DNA of 64,000 nucleotides from Cryobacterium gelidum (GCF_004403985.1 NZ_SOHL01000015.1:62001-126000), one strand, 5' to 3'. Positions 1-9,201 are shown, counted from the first letter of the stretch. The notes: generated from the sequence alone by a model not told the origin. A program made the numbers and translations.

Positions 1-733
1 GGGCGGCCCCGCCGATCTTGCCAGTCGGGCTCGTGATGTCGTTGAGCGGCTGGTAGAACGCGTCGATGCCGAGGGACTTGAGCGCGGTGATGACCCACTC
101 GTCGAGAAAGGCGTACGAGTCAGCGAAGCTCATGCCCTGCACGAGGTCGGTCGGTGCGTAGATCGAATAGGTGATGACCGAGCCGGCCTCCATAAACATG
201 GCGCCGCCGCCGCTGATGCGCCGCACCACGGTGAAGCCGTACTTGGCGGCGTTCTCCGGGTCGACCTCGTTCTTGAGTGATTGAAAACTGCCGATGACGA
301 CGGCCGGCTCGTTCCACTCCCAAATCCGCAGGGTAGGGGGGCGGCGCCCCTCACCAACCTCGGTCGCGAGCACCTCATCGAGCGCCATCTGCATCACGGG
401 AGCGACGGGCGTTTTCGAGTGGATGATCTGCCAGTCGTAGTCGCGCCAGGTGCTCGCTTGGGCGAGCGAACGGCGCACGGCGACGCCGACGGCCTCCGGC
501 GAGAATCCGAGCAGAATGGCGCCGCTCGGCAGTGCGCCGCGCACGGCAGCGGCGATCGCGGACGCCGAGCTGCCAGCGGGAAGGCCGGTCACGGCGGCAT
601 CAATATCTTCGAGGGCATCATCGGGTTCGAGGAAGAAGTCCCCGGCCAGATGAAAATTGGCAATGACGTCGTCGATGACATCGAGATCAACGACGACCAG
701 TTTGCCGCCCGGAACCTTATATTCACCATGCAT
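1..733 (-). CDS. lplA: Lipoate-protein ligase A family protein (3' end cut by window edge)
   Basis: Attaches lipoate or octanoate to lipoyl domains of 2-oxoacid dehydrogenase and glycine-cleavage enzymes in the cytoplasm. 244 codons are visible from ATG 733; the C-terminus is outside the window. The diagnostic core of the biotin/lipoate ligase fold is present: the RRISGGGAMF block (RRxsGGG, substrate loop) near residue 155-164 and the GKIGGAA lysine motif at the very end of the visible part. The N-terminal about 75 residues are a short domain preceding the catalytic fold. An alternative reading is an octanoyltransferase (LipM/LipL-like), which shares the fold; the GKI lysine motif is common to both. 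The hydrolase gene ends... upstream at 743, nine bases before this start, so the two may be cotranscribed. Confidence 0.85.
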   Translation of the reverse strand, partial: MHGEYKVPGGKLVVVDLDVIDDVIANFHLAGDFFLEPDDALEDIDAAVTGLPAGSSASAIAAAVRGALPSGAILLGFSPEAVGVAVRRSLAQASTWRDYDWQIIHSKTPVAPVMQMALDEVLATEVGEGRRPPTLRIWEWNEPAVVIGSFQSLKNEVDPENAAKYGFTVVRRISGGGAMFMEAGSVITYSIYAPTDLVQGMSFADSYAFLDEWVITALKSLGIDAFYQPLNDITSPTGKIGGAA

Positions 734-742
734 GAAACCAGC

Positions 743-1591
743 CTACGGCGTGGGTGGCAATCGCTCGTCGAGCCAGTCCACGAGGTCGCCGATGATTTCG
801 TCGCGGTTGGTCTCGTTGAAAACTTCGTGTCGAGCGCCCGGATAGACAATCAGGCGTACGTCCCGCAGTCCGGAGCGCTGGACATAGGCGTTCACCAGTT
901 TGAGCGCGCTGCGCTCCCCCCCGACGGTATCGTCCCCGCCAACGAGCACGAGCATCGGCAGGTGACCGGGCAGGTCGCGGGCTGGGCGACCGAACAGGCG
1001 GGCGGCCTCGCGAATGCCGAAGAGCTTCGCGAGCGGCGTCGCCGTGGTCAACGGGTCGGCCACAAAGGCCGCCGCGACGGCCGGGTCCCGGCTGAGCCAC
1101 TCGACCCCGGTGGTGCCGAGCGTCTGGTGCTTACGGTTGAGATCGCCGCCGTCGAGGTAGCCTGGCCAGCGATACGCCGTACCCGAGAGCACGATGGCGT
1201 CGTACTCGGCCGCGTGCTCGTTCACGATCATCTGCACCATGAACGATCCCCAGCTGTGCCCGAGCAGCACGAGGGGCAGGGTCGGGTGGTGTGAGCGGAT
1301 GATCCCGCTCAGCTGATGCACGCCGGCTACGGCCGCGCGCAGCCCGCCGGCGCCGAGTCGGCCCAGCTTGGTGTGATCGCCACCGTGCTGGGCCAGTCCG
1401 GTCTGGCCGTGGCCGAGGTGATCGTCGGCATACACCGTGTACCCGGCCCGGTTCAGGTCGGCCGCGAGCGCCGCATAACGCTGGGCGTGTTCTCCGACGC
1501 CGTGGGCGACCTGCACAACGGCCCGCGGGGCAGCGGCCGGCCAGACGTAGTAGCTGACAACCAGGCCGGAGGCATCCGTATATGTGGGCAC
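743..1591 (-). CDS. Alpha/beta hydrolase, monoacylglycerol-lipase-like (serine aminopeptidase S33 / Hydrolase_4 family)
   Basis: 282 residues, full length for the family, starting ATG. The early HGVGEH block (about residue 30-35) is the oxyanion-hole region of monoacylglycerol lipases and the nucleophile elbow is GHSWGS with Ser113; the acid lies in VGGDDTV and the histidine in GARHEVFNE near the C-terminus, completing the triad. No signal peptide or membrane segment, so probably a cytosolic lipase or esterase acting on monoacylglycerols or similar esters. It lies just upstream of lplA on the same strand and is divergent from the MarR gene. The true substrate cannot be read from sequence. Confidence 0.85.
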   Translation of the reverse strand: MPTYTDASGLVVSYYVWPAAAPRAVVQVAHGVGEHAQRYAALAADLNRAGYTVYADDHLGHGQTGLAQHGGDHTKLGRLGAGGLRAAVAGVHQLSGIIRSHHPTLPLVLLGHSWGSFMVQMIVNEHAAEYDAIVLSGTAYRWPGYLDGGDLNRKHQTLGTTGVEWLSRDPAVAAAFVADPLTTATPLAKLFGIREAARLFGRPARDLPGHLPMLVLVGGDDTVGGERSALKLVNAYVQRSGLRDVRLIVYPGARHEVFNETNRDEIIGDLVDWLDERLPPTP

Positions 1592-1654
1592 GAAGCCAGT
1601 CTGCCCTGTTTACGAACAGGACGCTCTGCAATGTACTTAGCTAGACTAATTTGC

Positions 1655-1667
1655 TATGCTAAGCATA
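1655..1667. promoter_or_regulatory. Candidate MarR operator (13-bp perfect palindrome)
   Basis: TATGCT-A-AGCATA is a perfect inverted repeat ending one base before the ATG of the MarR gene at 1669, inside an AT-rich stretch (about 1640-1670) that stands out from the GC-rich surroundings. A second pair of arms, CTTAGC and GCTAAG, overlaps it. MarR proteins commonly repress their own promoters through such palindromes; binding here is inferred. Confidence 0.45.
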
Positions 1668-1668
1668 T

Positions 1669-2172
1669 ATGGAATCTCGAACGCCTCCGACACCCGCCAC
1701 GCTCAACGTCATCAGGGCGCAGCCCCCGATCGCAGTAGAAGCCGGGCGCGACCGCGACGTGAGCGACGTCAGCCACGAATTTCGGCTGGCCAATGGCCGC
1801 TTGGCTCGCCGCCTGCGGCAGGAGAAGGCCGAGAACGAATTGGGCAGCGGCCAGTTCTCGGCGCTCGGCGTGCTCTACCTGCACGGCCCGCTGACGCTCA
1901 CCGAACTCAGCGAGTTTGAGCGGGTCACCCCGCCATCGATGACCCGCACGGTGAAATGTCTCGTCGATGCGGGCCTGGTGACCCGCACCGATTCCACCCT
2001 GGACGGCCGCAAGATTGTGCTCAGCACGACCGATGCCGCCGCCGAGATCATGACCGAAACCCGCAAGCGTCGAGACGCTTGGCTGGTGCTCCGCGTCGCC
2101 CAACTCAGCCCCGAACAACGCAGCACCCTCGCCGACGCGACCGTCATCATGAAGGAGCTTGCCGACAGTTGA
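1669..2172 (+). CDS. MarR family transcriptional regulator
   Basis: 167 residues. The winged helix-turn-helix is visible at about residues 60-125: a recognition region VTPPSMTRTVKCLVDAGLVTR followed by the wing with the typical DGRK (STLDGRKIVLS). The first about 35 residues are poorly conserved and could be partly leader if a later start is used, but the ATG at 1669 sits directly after a palindromic AT-rich promoter region. The stop is five bases before the ATG of the MFS gene, so regulator and exporter form an operon; the regulator likely responds to a small, often phenolic, ligand and controls the exporter. Confidence 0.9.
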   Translation: MESRTPPTPATLNVIRAQPPIAVEAGRDRDVSDVSHEFRLANGRLARRLRQEKAENELGSGQFSALGVLYLHGPLTLTELSEFERVTPPSMTRTVKCLVDAGLVTRTDSTLDGRKIVLSTTDAAAEIMTETRKRRDAWLVLRVAQLSPEQRSTLADATVIMKELADS

Positions 2173-2177
2173 GTGCC

Positions 2178-3614
2178 ATGTTTCGCTCACTGAGCGTCGT
2201 CAATTATCGCATCTGGTTCGCTGGAGCCCTGGTGTCCAATATCGGCACCTGGATGCAGCGCACCGCGCAGGACTGGATCGTGCTGACCCAGCTCACTGAC
2301 TACAACGCGACCGCGGTCGGCATCACCATGGCGTTGCAACTCGGACCGATGCTGCTGCTCATGCCCTGGTCCGGTCTGATCGCCGACCGGTTCAACCGGC
2401 GCAAGCTGCTCATTCTCACCCAGACACTGATGGGGCTGCTGGCCCTCGGCCTCGGCATCCTGACCGTGCTTGAGGTGGCCCAGCTCTGGCACGTCTACCT
2501 GTTCGCTTTCGGCCTCGGTGTCGTCGCCGCGATCGATGCGCCTGCTCGCCAGACTTTTGTCTCCGAGCTCGTCGCCGAAGACAATCTGTCCAACGCGGTC
2601 GCACTCAACTCGGCCTCGTTCCACGGAGCGCGTCTGATCGGGCCGGCCGCGGCCGGCCTGCTCACGGTTGCCGTCGGCGCCGGTTGGGTGTTCATGATCA
2701 ATGCGGTCACCTTTGCCGCGACGGTCGTCGCGATGGCCCTGCTGCGCACCAGCCAGTTGCGACGCCAGCCGAAGGTGTCCCGCGAGCGGGGGCAGCTCGT
2801 GGCTGGCTTTCGTTACGTGCGGGGAAGAAGCGACATCGTCGTCGTCATGATCGCGGTCTTCTTGATCGGCACCTTCGGCCTCAACTTCGCCATCTTCACC
2901 TCGACCATGGCCACGATCGAATTCGGTCGCGGGGCCGCGGAGTTCGGCCTGCTCAGCTCGATCATGGCTGTCGGTGCCGTTGTCGGAGCACTGCTCGCCG
3001 CCAGGCGCAGCCGTGCGCGGCTGCGCCTGGTCGTGCTCGGCGCCGCCCTCTTCGGCGTGGCCTGCGCGCTGTCGGCGATCATGCCGTCATATGCCAGTTT
3101 CGCCATATCTCTCGTACTCGTCGGCCTGTCCGCGCTGACCCTCATGACGACCGCGAACGCCTACGTGCAGACCACCACCCGGCCCGAGATGCGCGGCCGG
3201 GTCATGGCGCTCTACATGGCCATCTTCGTCGGCGGCACCCCCCTCGGCGCACCCCTCGTCGGCTGGGTAGCGGATGCCTTCGGCCCGCGCTGGGCGCTCG
3301 GCCTCGCGGCGATGTCTGGCCTGCTGGCCGCGTCCGTCGTGCTGTTCTGGATGGTGCGCTATCGCCGACTACGGGTGCAGCTGCATCCGTTCTCGTCACC
3401 GCGGGTGCGTGTGCTGCACGCCGGTGACGGGCACGAGGAGGCCGCCGTTAGTCCGAGTCGCCGGTCCCGGACGAACGTGCCTGAGCCGGATGGGTCTGCA
3501 CAAGAGAACGAGTTCGATCGGGATCGCGCTCTGGAGCGCGAGAGCCTGGCCGAGCGCAACCGCGAGACTGTCACGCGTGAGATCGCGATCGTCGAGGCTG
3601 CTGTTCCGCGGTAA
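2178..3614 (+). CDS. MFS transporter, EntS-like / drug-efflux type
   Basis: 478 residues from ATG 2178. The protein opens with the MFRSLSVVNYRIWFAGALVSN pattern typical of the enterobactin-exporter-like MFS subfamily and has the loop 2-3 signature GLIADRFNRRKLL. About 10-12 hydrophobic segments span residues 15-410, followed by a charged hydrophilic tail of about 70 residues rich in Arg and Glu. The frame stays open upstream to 1956 inside the MarR gene, but that part is shadow reading of the regulator. Cotranscribed with the MarR gene. Substrate unknown; self-protection efflux of a toxic compound is the usual role of such pairs. Confidence 0.88.
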   Translation: MFRSLSVVNYRIWFAGALVSNIGTWMQRTAQDWIVLTQLTDYNATAVGITMALQLGPMLLLMPWSGLIADRFNRRKLLILTQTLMGLLALGLGILTVLEVAQLWHVYLFAFGLGVVAAIDAPARQTFVSELVAEDNLSNAVALNSASFHGARLIGPAAAGLLTVAVGAGWVFMINAVTFAATVVAMALLRTSQLRRQPKVSRERGQLVAGFRYVRGRSDIVVVMIAVFLIGTFGLNFAIFTSTMATIEFGRGAAEFGLLSSIMAVGAVVGALLAARRSRARLRLVVLGAALFGVACALSAIMPSYASFAISLVLVGLSALTLMTTANAYVQTTTRPEMRGRVMALYMAIFVGGTPLGAPLVGWVADAFGPRWALGLAAMSGLLAASVVLFWMVRYRRLRVQLHPFSSPRVRVLHAGDGHEEAAVSPSRRSRTNVPEPDGSAQENEFDRDRALERESLAERNRETVTREIAIVEAAVPR

Positions 3615-3653
3615 CAGTATCGGTAGCGCCAGCGCTCCGGATTCGGGAAGGGT

Positions 3654-5120
3654 TTAGCGCACCCCGCCCATCAGGCGCAGCACCGGGCGGGCGATCAGGG
3701 CGAGCATGAGCCCCAGCACGATCGCGATGCCGCCGAGCACTCCGAAATAGAGTCGCTCGGGCGCCGTCGCGTACCAGGTGGCGAGCACCCCCGACACAGC
3801 AGAGCCGAGCGCGACCGAGAGGAAGAACAGCGCGACCATTTGGGTTTTGAACACCGCGGGTGCGAGCTTGGTGGCGACGGAGAGTCCGACCGGCGAGAGC
3901 AGCAGTTCCGCGACCGTGAAGACCAGCAGAATACCGATCATCGCCAGCAGTGGCGTTGAATTGACCGCTCCGCCGGCAAACGGCAGGAACAACAGGAAGG
4001 CAACGCCCATGACCGCGGTTCCGACCGCGAACTTCATCGGCGTAGACGGCTGCTTCGATCCCCACTTGGTCCATAAGGCGGCGAAGATGCCGGAGAGCAC
4101 GATGATGAAGACGGGGTTGATCGACTGCACCCAGGACACCGGCATCTCCCAGCCGAACAGGTCACGGTTGAGCCGCTCGTCGGAATAGATCGTGACGACC
4201 GTGAACTGCTGCTGATACAGCGACCAGAACGCGGCGCTGGCCACGAAGAGCGGGATGAAGGCGTAGACACGCTTGCGCTCTACCGGGGTGATCTGTCGGT
4301 TCGTGAGAATCACCACGAAGTAAGCGACCGCGGAGGCGACCGTCAGCGCGATCACGATGGTGACCAGATTGCTCGCGGTGATCACACCGGTCACTACGAG
4401 AACAACGATGGCAGCGAGCGCGAGTATCGTCCCGAGGGCAAAACCGGGCCAGCGAGATCGCGGGAGGGGGTCCGGCACCTGTCGGGCGGTATCCGGCAGC
4501 CGCTTGCGCCCGAGCGAGTATTGGGTCAGACCGATCGCCATGCCCACCGCGGCGAGACCGAAGCCATAGTGAAAACCGATCGTGCTCTGCAGCAGACCGG
4601 TGAGGATTGGCCCAGCGAATGCGCCGAGGTTGATGCCGAGGTAGAACAACGAGAATCCGGCGTCGCGCCGGGGGTCGTCCGGAGCGTAGAGCGAGCCGAC
4701 GACGGACGTCGCGTTGGCCTTGAGCCCGCCGCTGCCGACGGCGACCAGGATGAGGCCGGCGGTGAGGCCGCCGACCCCCGGCACGACGGCCAGGGCGATA
4801 TGGCCGATCATGATGACGATGGCGCTGTAGAACAGCACCCGCTCGGAACCGAGAAGACGATCGGCGACCCACGCGCCGAGAATGGTCGACAGGTAGACAC
4901 CACCACCGTACGCGCCGACGATGCCGGCCGCCGTGGTCTGGGGAATCCCGAGTCCGCCGTCGGCCACCGAGAAGTACAGGTACAACAGCAGGATGCCCTG
5001 CATGCCGTAGAACGAAAAGCGCTCCCACATCTCAACGCCGAAGATGTTGGCGAGTGACCGCGGCTGCCCGAAGAAGCCCCGATCCTCGTGGACAGCAGCG
5101 TGGTCGACGACTTTGCTCAT
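3654..5120 (-). CDS. POT family proton-dependent oligopeptide transporter
   Basis: 488 residues from ATG 5120; the open frame continues upstream but lacks coding character and the methionine of MSKVVDH fits the family N-terminus. Diagnostic motifs: EMWERFSFYGM (ExxERFxYY proton-coupling motif, helix 1) near residue 30 and GSGGLKANATSVVG near residue 140, the second POT signature. About 14 hydrophobic segments, as for bacterial DtpT-like carriers. Imports di- and tripeptides with protons. Convergent with the MFS gene; 39 bases separate the two stops. Confidence 0.92.
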   Translation of the reverse strand: MSKVVDHAAVHEDRGFFGQPRSLANIFGVEMWERFSFYGMQGILLLYLYFSVADGGLGIPQTTAAGIVGAYGGGVYLSTILGAWVADRLLGSERVLFYSAIVIMIGHIALAVVPGVGGLTAGLILVAVGSGGLKANATSVVGSLYAPDDPRRDAGFSLFYLGINLGAFAGPILTGLLQSTIGFHYGFGLAAVGMAIGLTQYSLGRKRLPDTARQVPDPLPRSRWPGFALGTILALAAIVVLVVTGVITASNLVTIVIALTVASAVAYFVVILTNRQITPVERKRVYAFIPLFVASAAFWSLYQQQFTVVTIYSDERLNRDLFGWEMPVSWVQSINPVFIIVLSGIFAALWTKWGSKQPSTPMKFAVGTAVMGVAFLLFLPFAGGAVNSTPLLAMIGILLVFTVAELLLSPVGLSVATKLAPAVFKTQMVALFFLSVALGSAVSGVLATWYATAPERLYFGVLGGIAIVLGLMLALIARPVLRLMGGVR

Positions 5121-5220
5121 CACCCAATGGTAGCAAGCACCCCGAAACGGGGCACAACGTCCTCGATTGCCAACCGAGGCGAACGGGACTGCACGCGCGC
5201 TGGCGAAGTAGGCTCGGGGC

Positions 5221-6141
5221 ATGAGCTCATTGCTGGTTAGCCTGCCCGACTCCGTGCTGCGCGAGGCGGTCGGCGAACTGCCCGCCGGCGTCGAGGTCGT
5301 CCTGTGGGCGCTCGACGGCCCGGCTCCGCGGCCGCGGTTTGACATCGTCGTCACGCCATATATGGGGGCAACTGATCGGCTCGCGCACCTCGCCGGCGTC
5401 GACGCCCGGATGGTGCAGAGCCAGTCCATCGGCTTCGATGGCGTCGGCCAGGTACTCCCACGGGGGCACGTTTTCGCCAATGCGGCGAGCGTGCACGAGA
5501 CTTCGACCGCTGAACTCACCCTCGCGCTGATCCTCGCCTCCCAGCGCGGTATTCCCGATTTCGTGCGCGCTGCGGACCGGGGCGAATGGGCGCCAGAGCA
5601 GCACGCCAGCCTCGCCGATCGCACCGTGCTGCTGCTCGGCTACGGCGGCGTCGGCCGGGCGATCGAAAGCCGGCTGCTCGCCTTCGAAACCACGGTCATC
5701 CGGGTGGCCCGCACGGCACGCAGCGATGAGCACGGCGTGATCTACGGCCTCGAGTCCCTGCCCGAGCTGCTGCCACAGGCCGACATCGTGGTCGTCGGTG
5801 TACCGCTCACCTCCGAGACGACCCACCTCGTCGACGACGCATTCCTGTGCCGCATGCGTGACGGAAGCCTGCTCGTGAACATCGCCAGAGGCCCGGTCGC
5901 CGCCACCGATGCCTTGCTCCGGCACGCAACCGACGGCCGCCTCCGGCTCGCACTCGACGTGACAGAGCCAGAGCCGCTGCCGGCCGGGCATCCGCTCTTC
6001 GCGCTGCCCAATGTACTCATCTCACCGCACGTCGGCGGCGCCTCGAGCGCCATGCTGCCGCGCATGGCCCGGCTCGTGCGTGAGCAGATAGAGCGGATGC
6101 TGCGCGGCGAGACCCCGCTCAACGTGGTGTTGACGAGTTAG
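5221..6141 (+). CDS. D-isomer specific 2-hydroxyacid dehydrogenase
   Basis: 306 residues. NAD-binding motif GYGGVGRAIE (GxGxxG) at about residues 140-149 followed by signature NIARGPV (about 220) with the substrate-binding arginine and the conserved catalytic histidine in SPHVGGAS near residue 270; the acidic catalytic partner is in DVTEPEPL. The protein is shorter in its N-terminal substrate domain than phosphoglycerate dehydrogenase and resembles the phosphoglycerate/glyoxylate-reductase-like subgroup with unassigned substrate. Divergent from the POT transporter with about 100 bases between starts; monocistronic as far as can be seen. Confidence 0.88.
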   Translation: MSSLLVSLPDSVLREAVGELPAGVEVVLWALDGPAPRPRFDIVVTPYMGATDRLAHLAGVDARMVQSQSIGFDGVGQVLPRGHVFANAASVHETSTAELTLALILASQRGIPDFVRAADRGEWAPEQHASLADRTVLLLGYGGVGRAIESRLLAFETTVIRVARTARSDEHGVIYGLESLPELLPQADIVVVGVPLTSETTHLVDDAFLCRMRDGSLLVNIARGPVAATDALLRHATDGRLRLALDVTEPEPLPAGHPLFALPNVLISPHVGGASSAMLPRMARLVREQIERMLRGETPLNVVLTS

Positions 6142-6209
6142 TCGCTGCGCCATTCCGCTCAGCCGGCGACGGCCGTGTTCGCGGCGGCTTGCGCGGGTGC
6201 CGGGCCTGG

Positions 6210-6953
6210 TTACCGTGGCGCCCCGAGATGCTCGCCGAAGAACGCCTCGATGCGCGTCCAGGCGTCGGCGGCGGCGACCGGGTCGGGACCGGCGCCGAGA
6301 ATGCGTGCCAGCACGGGACGCAACACCCGCGGCCCGGTCTCGGCATCATTGAGAAAGGCGTGCCCGGCCAGCGGGTACTCCTTCACGTCGTGCGCGATCT
6401 TCAACCGATCGAGGGAGGAGTCGAGGGCAGCCGCGGCGCCGATGAGGGAGCGGTCGGCACCGCCGAAGCTGCCGACGATCGGGCAGGCACCGAGCAGGTG
6501 GTCGTCGAGATTCTTGGGCAGCCGACCGTAGTTGACCGAGGAAGCGTCGAAACCGCGGGTGGCCGTGGCGAGCGCAAAGCCGCCGCCCATGCAGAACCCG
6601 AGCACACCGATGCGACCGGTGCAGTCGCTGCGTTGGCTCAGGAACGAGCGAGCTGATTCGATGTCGACGAAGGCCCGGCCGGCGCCGGCCGACAGTGTGC
6701 GAAAGGTGGCGACGAGGCATTTGCGGGTTCCGCCCTCGGTGAAGAGGTCGGGCATGAGCGCCAGATAGCCGGCCTCGGCCATCCTGGTGACCTGGCGACG
6801 CATGACGTCCGTGAGCCCGAACGCCTCGTGCACGAGCACGACGCCGGGCCATGGGCCGTCGCCGGCCGGGATCGCGAGGATCGCCTTCAGACCGGCACTG
6901 CCGCCCGGTCCGTCGGGCAATTTCAGGTCGATGAGCTGAGGTGCGAAGGTCAT
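6210..6953 (-). CDS. Dienelactone hydrolase family protein
   Basis: 247 residues from ATG 6953, chosen because GGGAGAAAGC precedes it at good ribosome-binding distance; the in-frame upstream codon at 6998 lacks this. The nucleophile elbow is GFCMGGG with a cysteine nucleophile, as in dienelactone hydrolases, supported by HEAFG (conserved Glu) and the late histidine in PLAGHAFLN. Cytosolic alpha/beta hydrolase; the classical reaction opens dienelactone to maleylacetate, but most paralogues have other carboxylester or lactone substrates and no aromatic-degradation genes lie nearby. Confidence 0.85.
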   Translation of the reverse strand: MTFAPQLIDLKLPDGPGGSAGLKAILAIPAGDGPWPGVVLVHEAFGLTDVMRRQVTRMAEAGYLALMPDLFTEGGTRKCLVATFRTLSAGAGRAFVDIESARSFLSQRSDCTGRIGVLGFCMGGGFALATATRGFDASSVNYGRLPKNLDDHLLGACPIVGSFGGADRSLIGAAAALDSSLDRLKIAHDVKEYPLAGHAFLNDAETGPRVLRPVLARILGAGPDPVAAADAWTRIEAFFGEHLGAPR

Positions 6954-7010
6954 GCTTTCTCCCGGATTAGCTGAAACTGTATCCCGCAAACCACGCAAAG
7001 TCCGGTAGCC

Positions 7011-7025
7011 TGTGGTCAGACCACA
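7011..7025. promoter_or_regulatory. Candidate FadR/LldR-type operator upstream of the lactate regulator
   Basis: TGTGGTC-A-GACCACA is a perfect 15-bp inverted repeat 23 bases before the GTG start at 7049. Its core TGGTCnGACCA matches the known consensus of FadR-subfamily GntR regulators (FadR, LldR, PdhR: TGGTnnnACCA). It is the obvious autoregulatory site for the adjacent regulator and its lldD partner. Confidence 0.7.
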
Positions 7026-7048
7026 GCCAGCCTGATCGAGAGGACACC

Positions 7049-7765
7049 GTGACCGCGAACAACCCGCGCGCCTGGCAGGTCGTGCTCGACGCCGTCGAGC
7101 TCGACCTGCTCGAGGGCCGGCTCAGCCCCGGCGATCATTTGCCGCCCGAGCGCACCCTCGCGGCCGACATAGGCGTTGGCCGGTCGAGCGTGCGCGAAGC
7201 GTTGCGCGTGCTCGAGGTGCTCGGGCTCATTCGTACCGCCGTTGGTTCCGGGCCCTCCGCCGGCGCGATCATCGTCGCGCGACCCGGCGGCGGCATGTCG
7301 GCGCTCATGCGCCTGCAGGTCGCGGCGCAGGGCTTTGCGGTAACCGATGTGGTCAAGACCCGCCTCGTATTGGAGGGGGCGATCGTCGCCGAGTTGGCCG
7401 AGGCGTGCCGCGCCGGCTCCCCCAACCTGGCGGGCTGCGAGCAGATCCTCACCGCGATGGAAGGCCAGACCCGCACCGAAGCCGAATTCCTCGCCCTCGA
7501 CGCCCAGTTCCACCTCTCGCTCGCCGAAGCGAACGGCAACCAGGTGATCATGGCGACCATGGCCGGTCTCCGCAGTGCGATCGAGGGGTACGCGCGGGCG
7601 GGCGCGGCGGGTCTCGCGAGCTGGCCGGCGACATCCGCGCGCCTCATGCTCGAACATCGCGGCATTCTCGCCGCCATCGTGGCCGGCGAAGCGGATGCCG
7701 CCTGCCTCGCCGTGCACGCCCACATCTCGGGGTACTACGCCGAGACCCATCTGCAGGACCACTAG
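7049..7765 (+). CDS. GntR family regulator, FadR/FCD subfamily, probable L-lactate regulator
   Basis: 238 residues from GTG 7049. N-terminal winged helix with LPPERTLAADIGVGRSSVRE at about residues 30-50 (classic GntR HTH), then an all-helical FCD ligand domain with the metal-binding pattern (D in FLALDAQFHLSL, H in DAQFH, later H in LEHRGI and HAHI). The gene ends 12 bases before lldD, so both are one operon. A perfect TGGTC/GACCA palindrome sits in front of it. By analogy to LldR it should repress until lactate (or a related hydroxyacid) binds; the ligand is inferred from the neighbour. Confidence 0.9.
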   Translation: MTANNPRAWQVVLDAVELDLLEGRLSPGDHLPPERTLAADIGVGRSSVREALRVLEVLGLIRTAVGSGPSAGAIIVARPGGGMSALMRLQVAAQGFAVTDVVKTRLVLEGAIVAELAEACRAGSPNLAGCEQILTAMEGQTRTEAEFLALDAQFHLSLAEANGNQVIMATMAGLRSAIEGYARAGAAGLASWPATSARLMLEHRGILAAIVAGEADAACLAVHAHISGYYAETHLQDH

Positions 7766-7777
7766 ACAAGGACGCCC

Positions 7778-9157
7778 ATGGTTCAACGACGCATCCCCCA
7801 GATCAAAGACCTGGCCCCGCTCCTCAAATTCAAGACCCCGGAGCTCAACGCGAAGAAGCGCCGCCTCGCTGCGGCGCTCACGATCAACGACCTGCGCGTC
7901 ATCGCCAGGAAGCGCACGCCGAAGGCCGCGTTTGACTACACCGAGGGGGCCGCCGAGGCCGAGATCTCAATCGACCGGGCCCGCCAGGCTTTCGAAGACA
8001 TCGAGTTCCACCCCTCCATTTTGCGCGACGTGTCGACCGTATCGACCGGCTGGAATGTGCTCGGTGCCCAGGTTTCGCAGCCTTTCGGCATCGCGCCCAC
8101 CGGTTTCACCCGCATGATGCAGACCGAGGGTGAGATTGCCGGGGCGCACGCCGCAGCCAGGGCCGGCATTCCGTTCGCGCTCTCCACCATGGGTACGACC
8201 TCGATCGAAGACGTCAAGGCCGCCAACCCGAACGGCCGCAACTGGTTTCAGCTGTACATGTGGAAGGACCGCGACCGCTCGATGGCGCTCGTCGACCGGG
8301 CCGCGAAGGCCGGGTACGACACACTGCTCGTGACCGTCGACGTGCCCGTCGCCGGCGCCCGCCTGCGTGACAAGCGCAACGGCTTCTCGATTCCGCCGGC
8401 GCTCACCCTCGGTACCGTCGTCAACGCCCTGCCGCGCCCGGAATGGTGGATCAACTTTCTGACCACCGAGCCGCTCTCGTTCGCGAGCCTCGACCGCTGG
8501 AGCGGCACCGTCGCCGACCTGCTCGATACGATGTTCGACCCGACCGTCGACTTTGAGGACCTCGCCTGGATCAAGGCGCAGTGGCCAGGCAAGGTCGTCG
8601 TCAAGGGTGTGCAGAACATCGAGGACGCCAAGCGCCTCGTCGACCTCGGCGTTGATGGCATCACCCTCTCGAACCACGGCGGTCGTCAGCTCGACCGCGC
8701 GCCGATCCCGTTCCACCTGCTGCCGCGGGTCGCCCGCGAGGTCGGAGCACACACCGAGGTGCACCTCGACACGGGCATCATGTCGGGGGCCGATATCGTC
8801 GCGTCGATCGCCCTCGGCGCCCGCTTCACCATGATCGGCCGCGCCTACCTCTACGGCCTCATGGCCGGCGGCGAGGCCGGGGTCGACCGCACGATTGCGA
8901 TTCTGTCGGAGCAGGTAGCCCGCACCATGCGGCTGCTCGGTGTGAACGCGCTCGAGGAACTGAACCCCGGCCACGTGACCCAGCTAGCCCGGCTGGTGCC
9001 GGTCGCCGCGCCCCTGGCCACCGCCGCCGAGGCGGTTCCGGTGCGCAGGGCTCCGGTGCGCAAAGCTGCTGCGCCGAAGCAGACGGTCAGCGCATCTGCT
9101 GTTGTCACGAGCACGCCGGTGAAGCGTGCGCCGAAGAAGGCGGCTCCGGCAAAGTAG
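7778..9157 (+). CDS. lldD: FMN-dependent L-lactate dehydrogenase (alpha-hydroxy-acid oxidase family, LldD2-like)
   Basis: 459 residues. Oxidises L-lactate to pyruvate with FMN at the membrane or cytoplasm, feeding electrons to the respiratory chain. Active-site motif SNHGGRQLD with catalytic His300 and substrate Arg303; FMN-binding segments [10 protein letters not shown] and FQLYMWKDR are present. The phosphate-binding loop reads [10 protein letters not shown], the variant I know from actinobacterial LldD2 enzymes, where the usual Arg of GIRxG is absent. After about residue 405 comes a 55-residue tail rich in Ala, Pro, Val and Lys ending [12 protein letters not shown], not part of the barrel fold. 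Operon partner of the upstream FadR-type regulator. Confidence 0.93.
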   Translation: MVQRRIPQIKDLAPLLKFKTPELNAKKRRLAAALTINDLRVIARKRTPKAAFDYTEGAAEAEISIDRARQAFEDIEFHPSILRDVSTVSTGWNVLGAQVSQPFGIAPTGFTRMMQTEGEIAGAHAAARAGIPFALSTMGTTSIEDVKAANPNGRNWFQLYMWKDRDRSMALVDRAAKAGYDTLLVTVDVPVAGARLRDKRNGFSIPPALTLGTVVNALPRPEWWINFLTTEPLSFASLDRWSGTVADLLDTMFDPTVDFEDLAWIKAQWPGKVVVKGVQNIEDAKRLVDLGVDGITLSNHGGRQLDRAPIPFHLLPRVAREVGAHTEVHLDTGIMSGADIVASIALGARFTMIGRAYLYGLMAGGEAGVDRTIAILSEQVARTMRLLGVNALEELNPGHVTQLARLVPVAAPLATAAEAVPVRRAPVRKAAAPKQTVSASAVVTSTPVKRAPKKAAPAK

Positions 9158-9164
9158 GCGAGAC

Positions 9165-9195
9165 GGCGGCGCCGACGGTTCTGAGTTGCGCCGCC
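9165..9195. terminator. Stem-loop between lldD and doc (possible bidirectional terminator)
   Basis: GGCGGCGC and GCGCCGCC are perfect 8-bp arms separated by 15 bases, lying between the converging stops of lldD (9157) and the toxin gene (9202). There is no T-run, which is usual in high-GC actinobacteria, so function is likely but not certain. Confidence 0.45.
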
Positions 9196-9201
9196 ACCCG
9201 G

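Noticed and set aside
281..1294. Long plus-strand open frame opposite lplA and the hydrolase
   Set aside because: It is a high-GC antisense shadow with no recognisable domain, while the minus strand carries clear families.
1956..2177. MFS transporter starting inside the MarR gene
   Set aside because: The upstream in-frame codons are the MarR gene read in another frame; ATG 2178 gives the correct MFS N-terminus.
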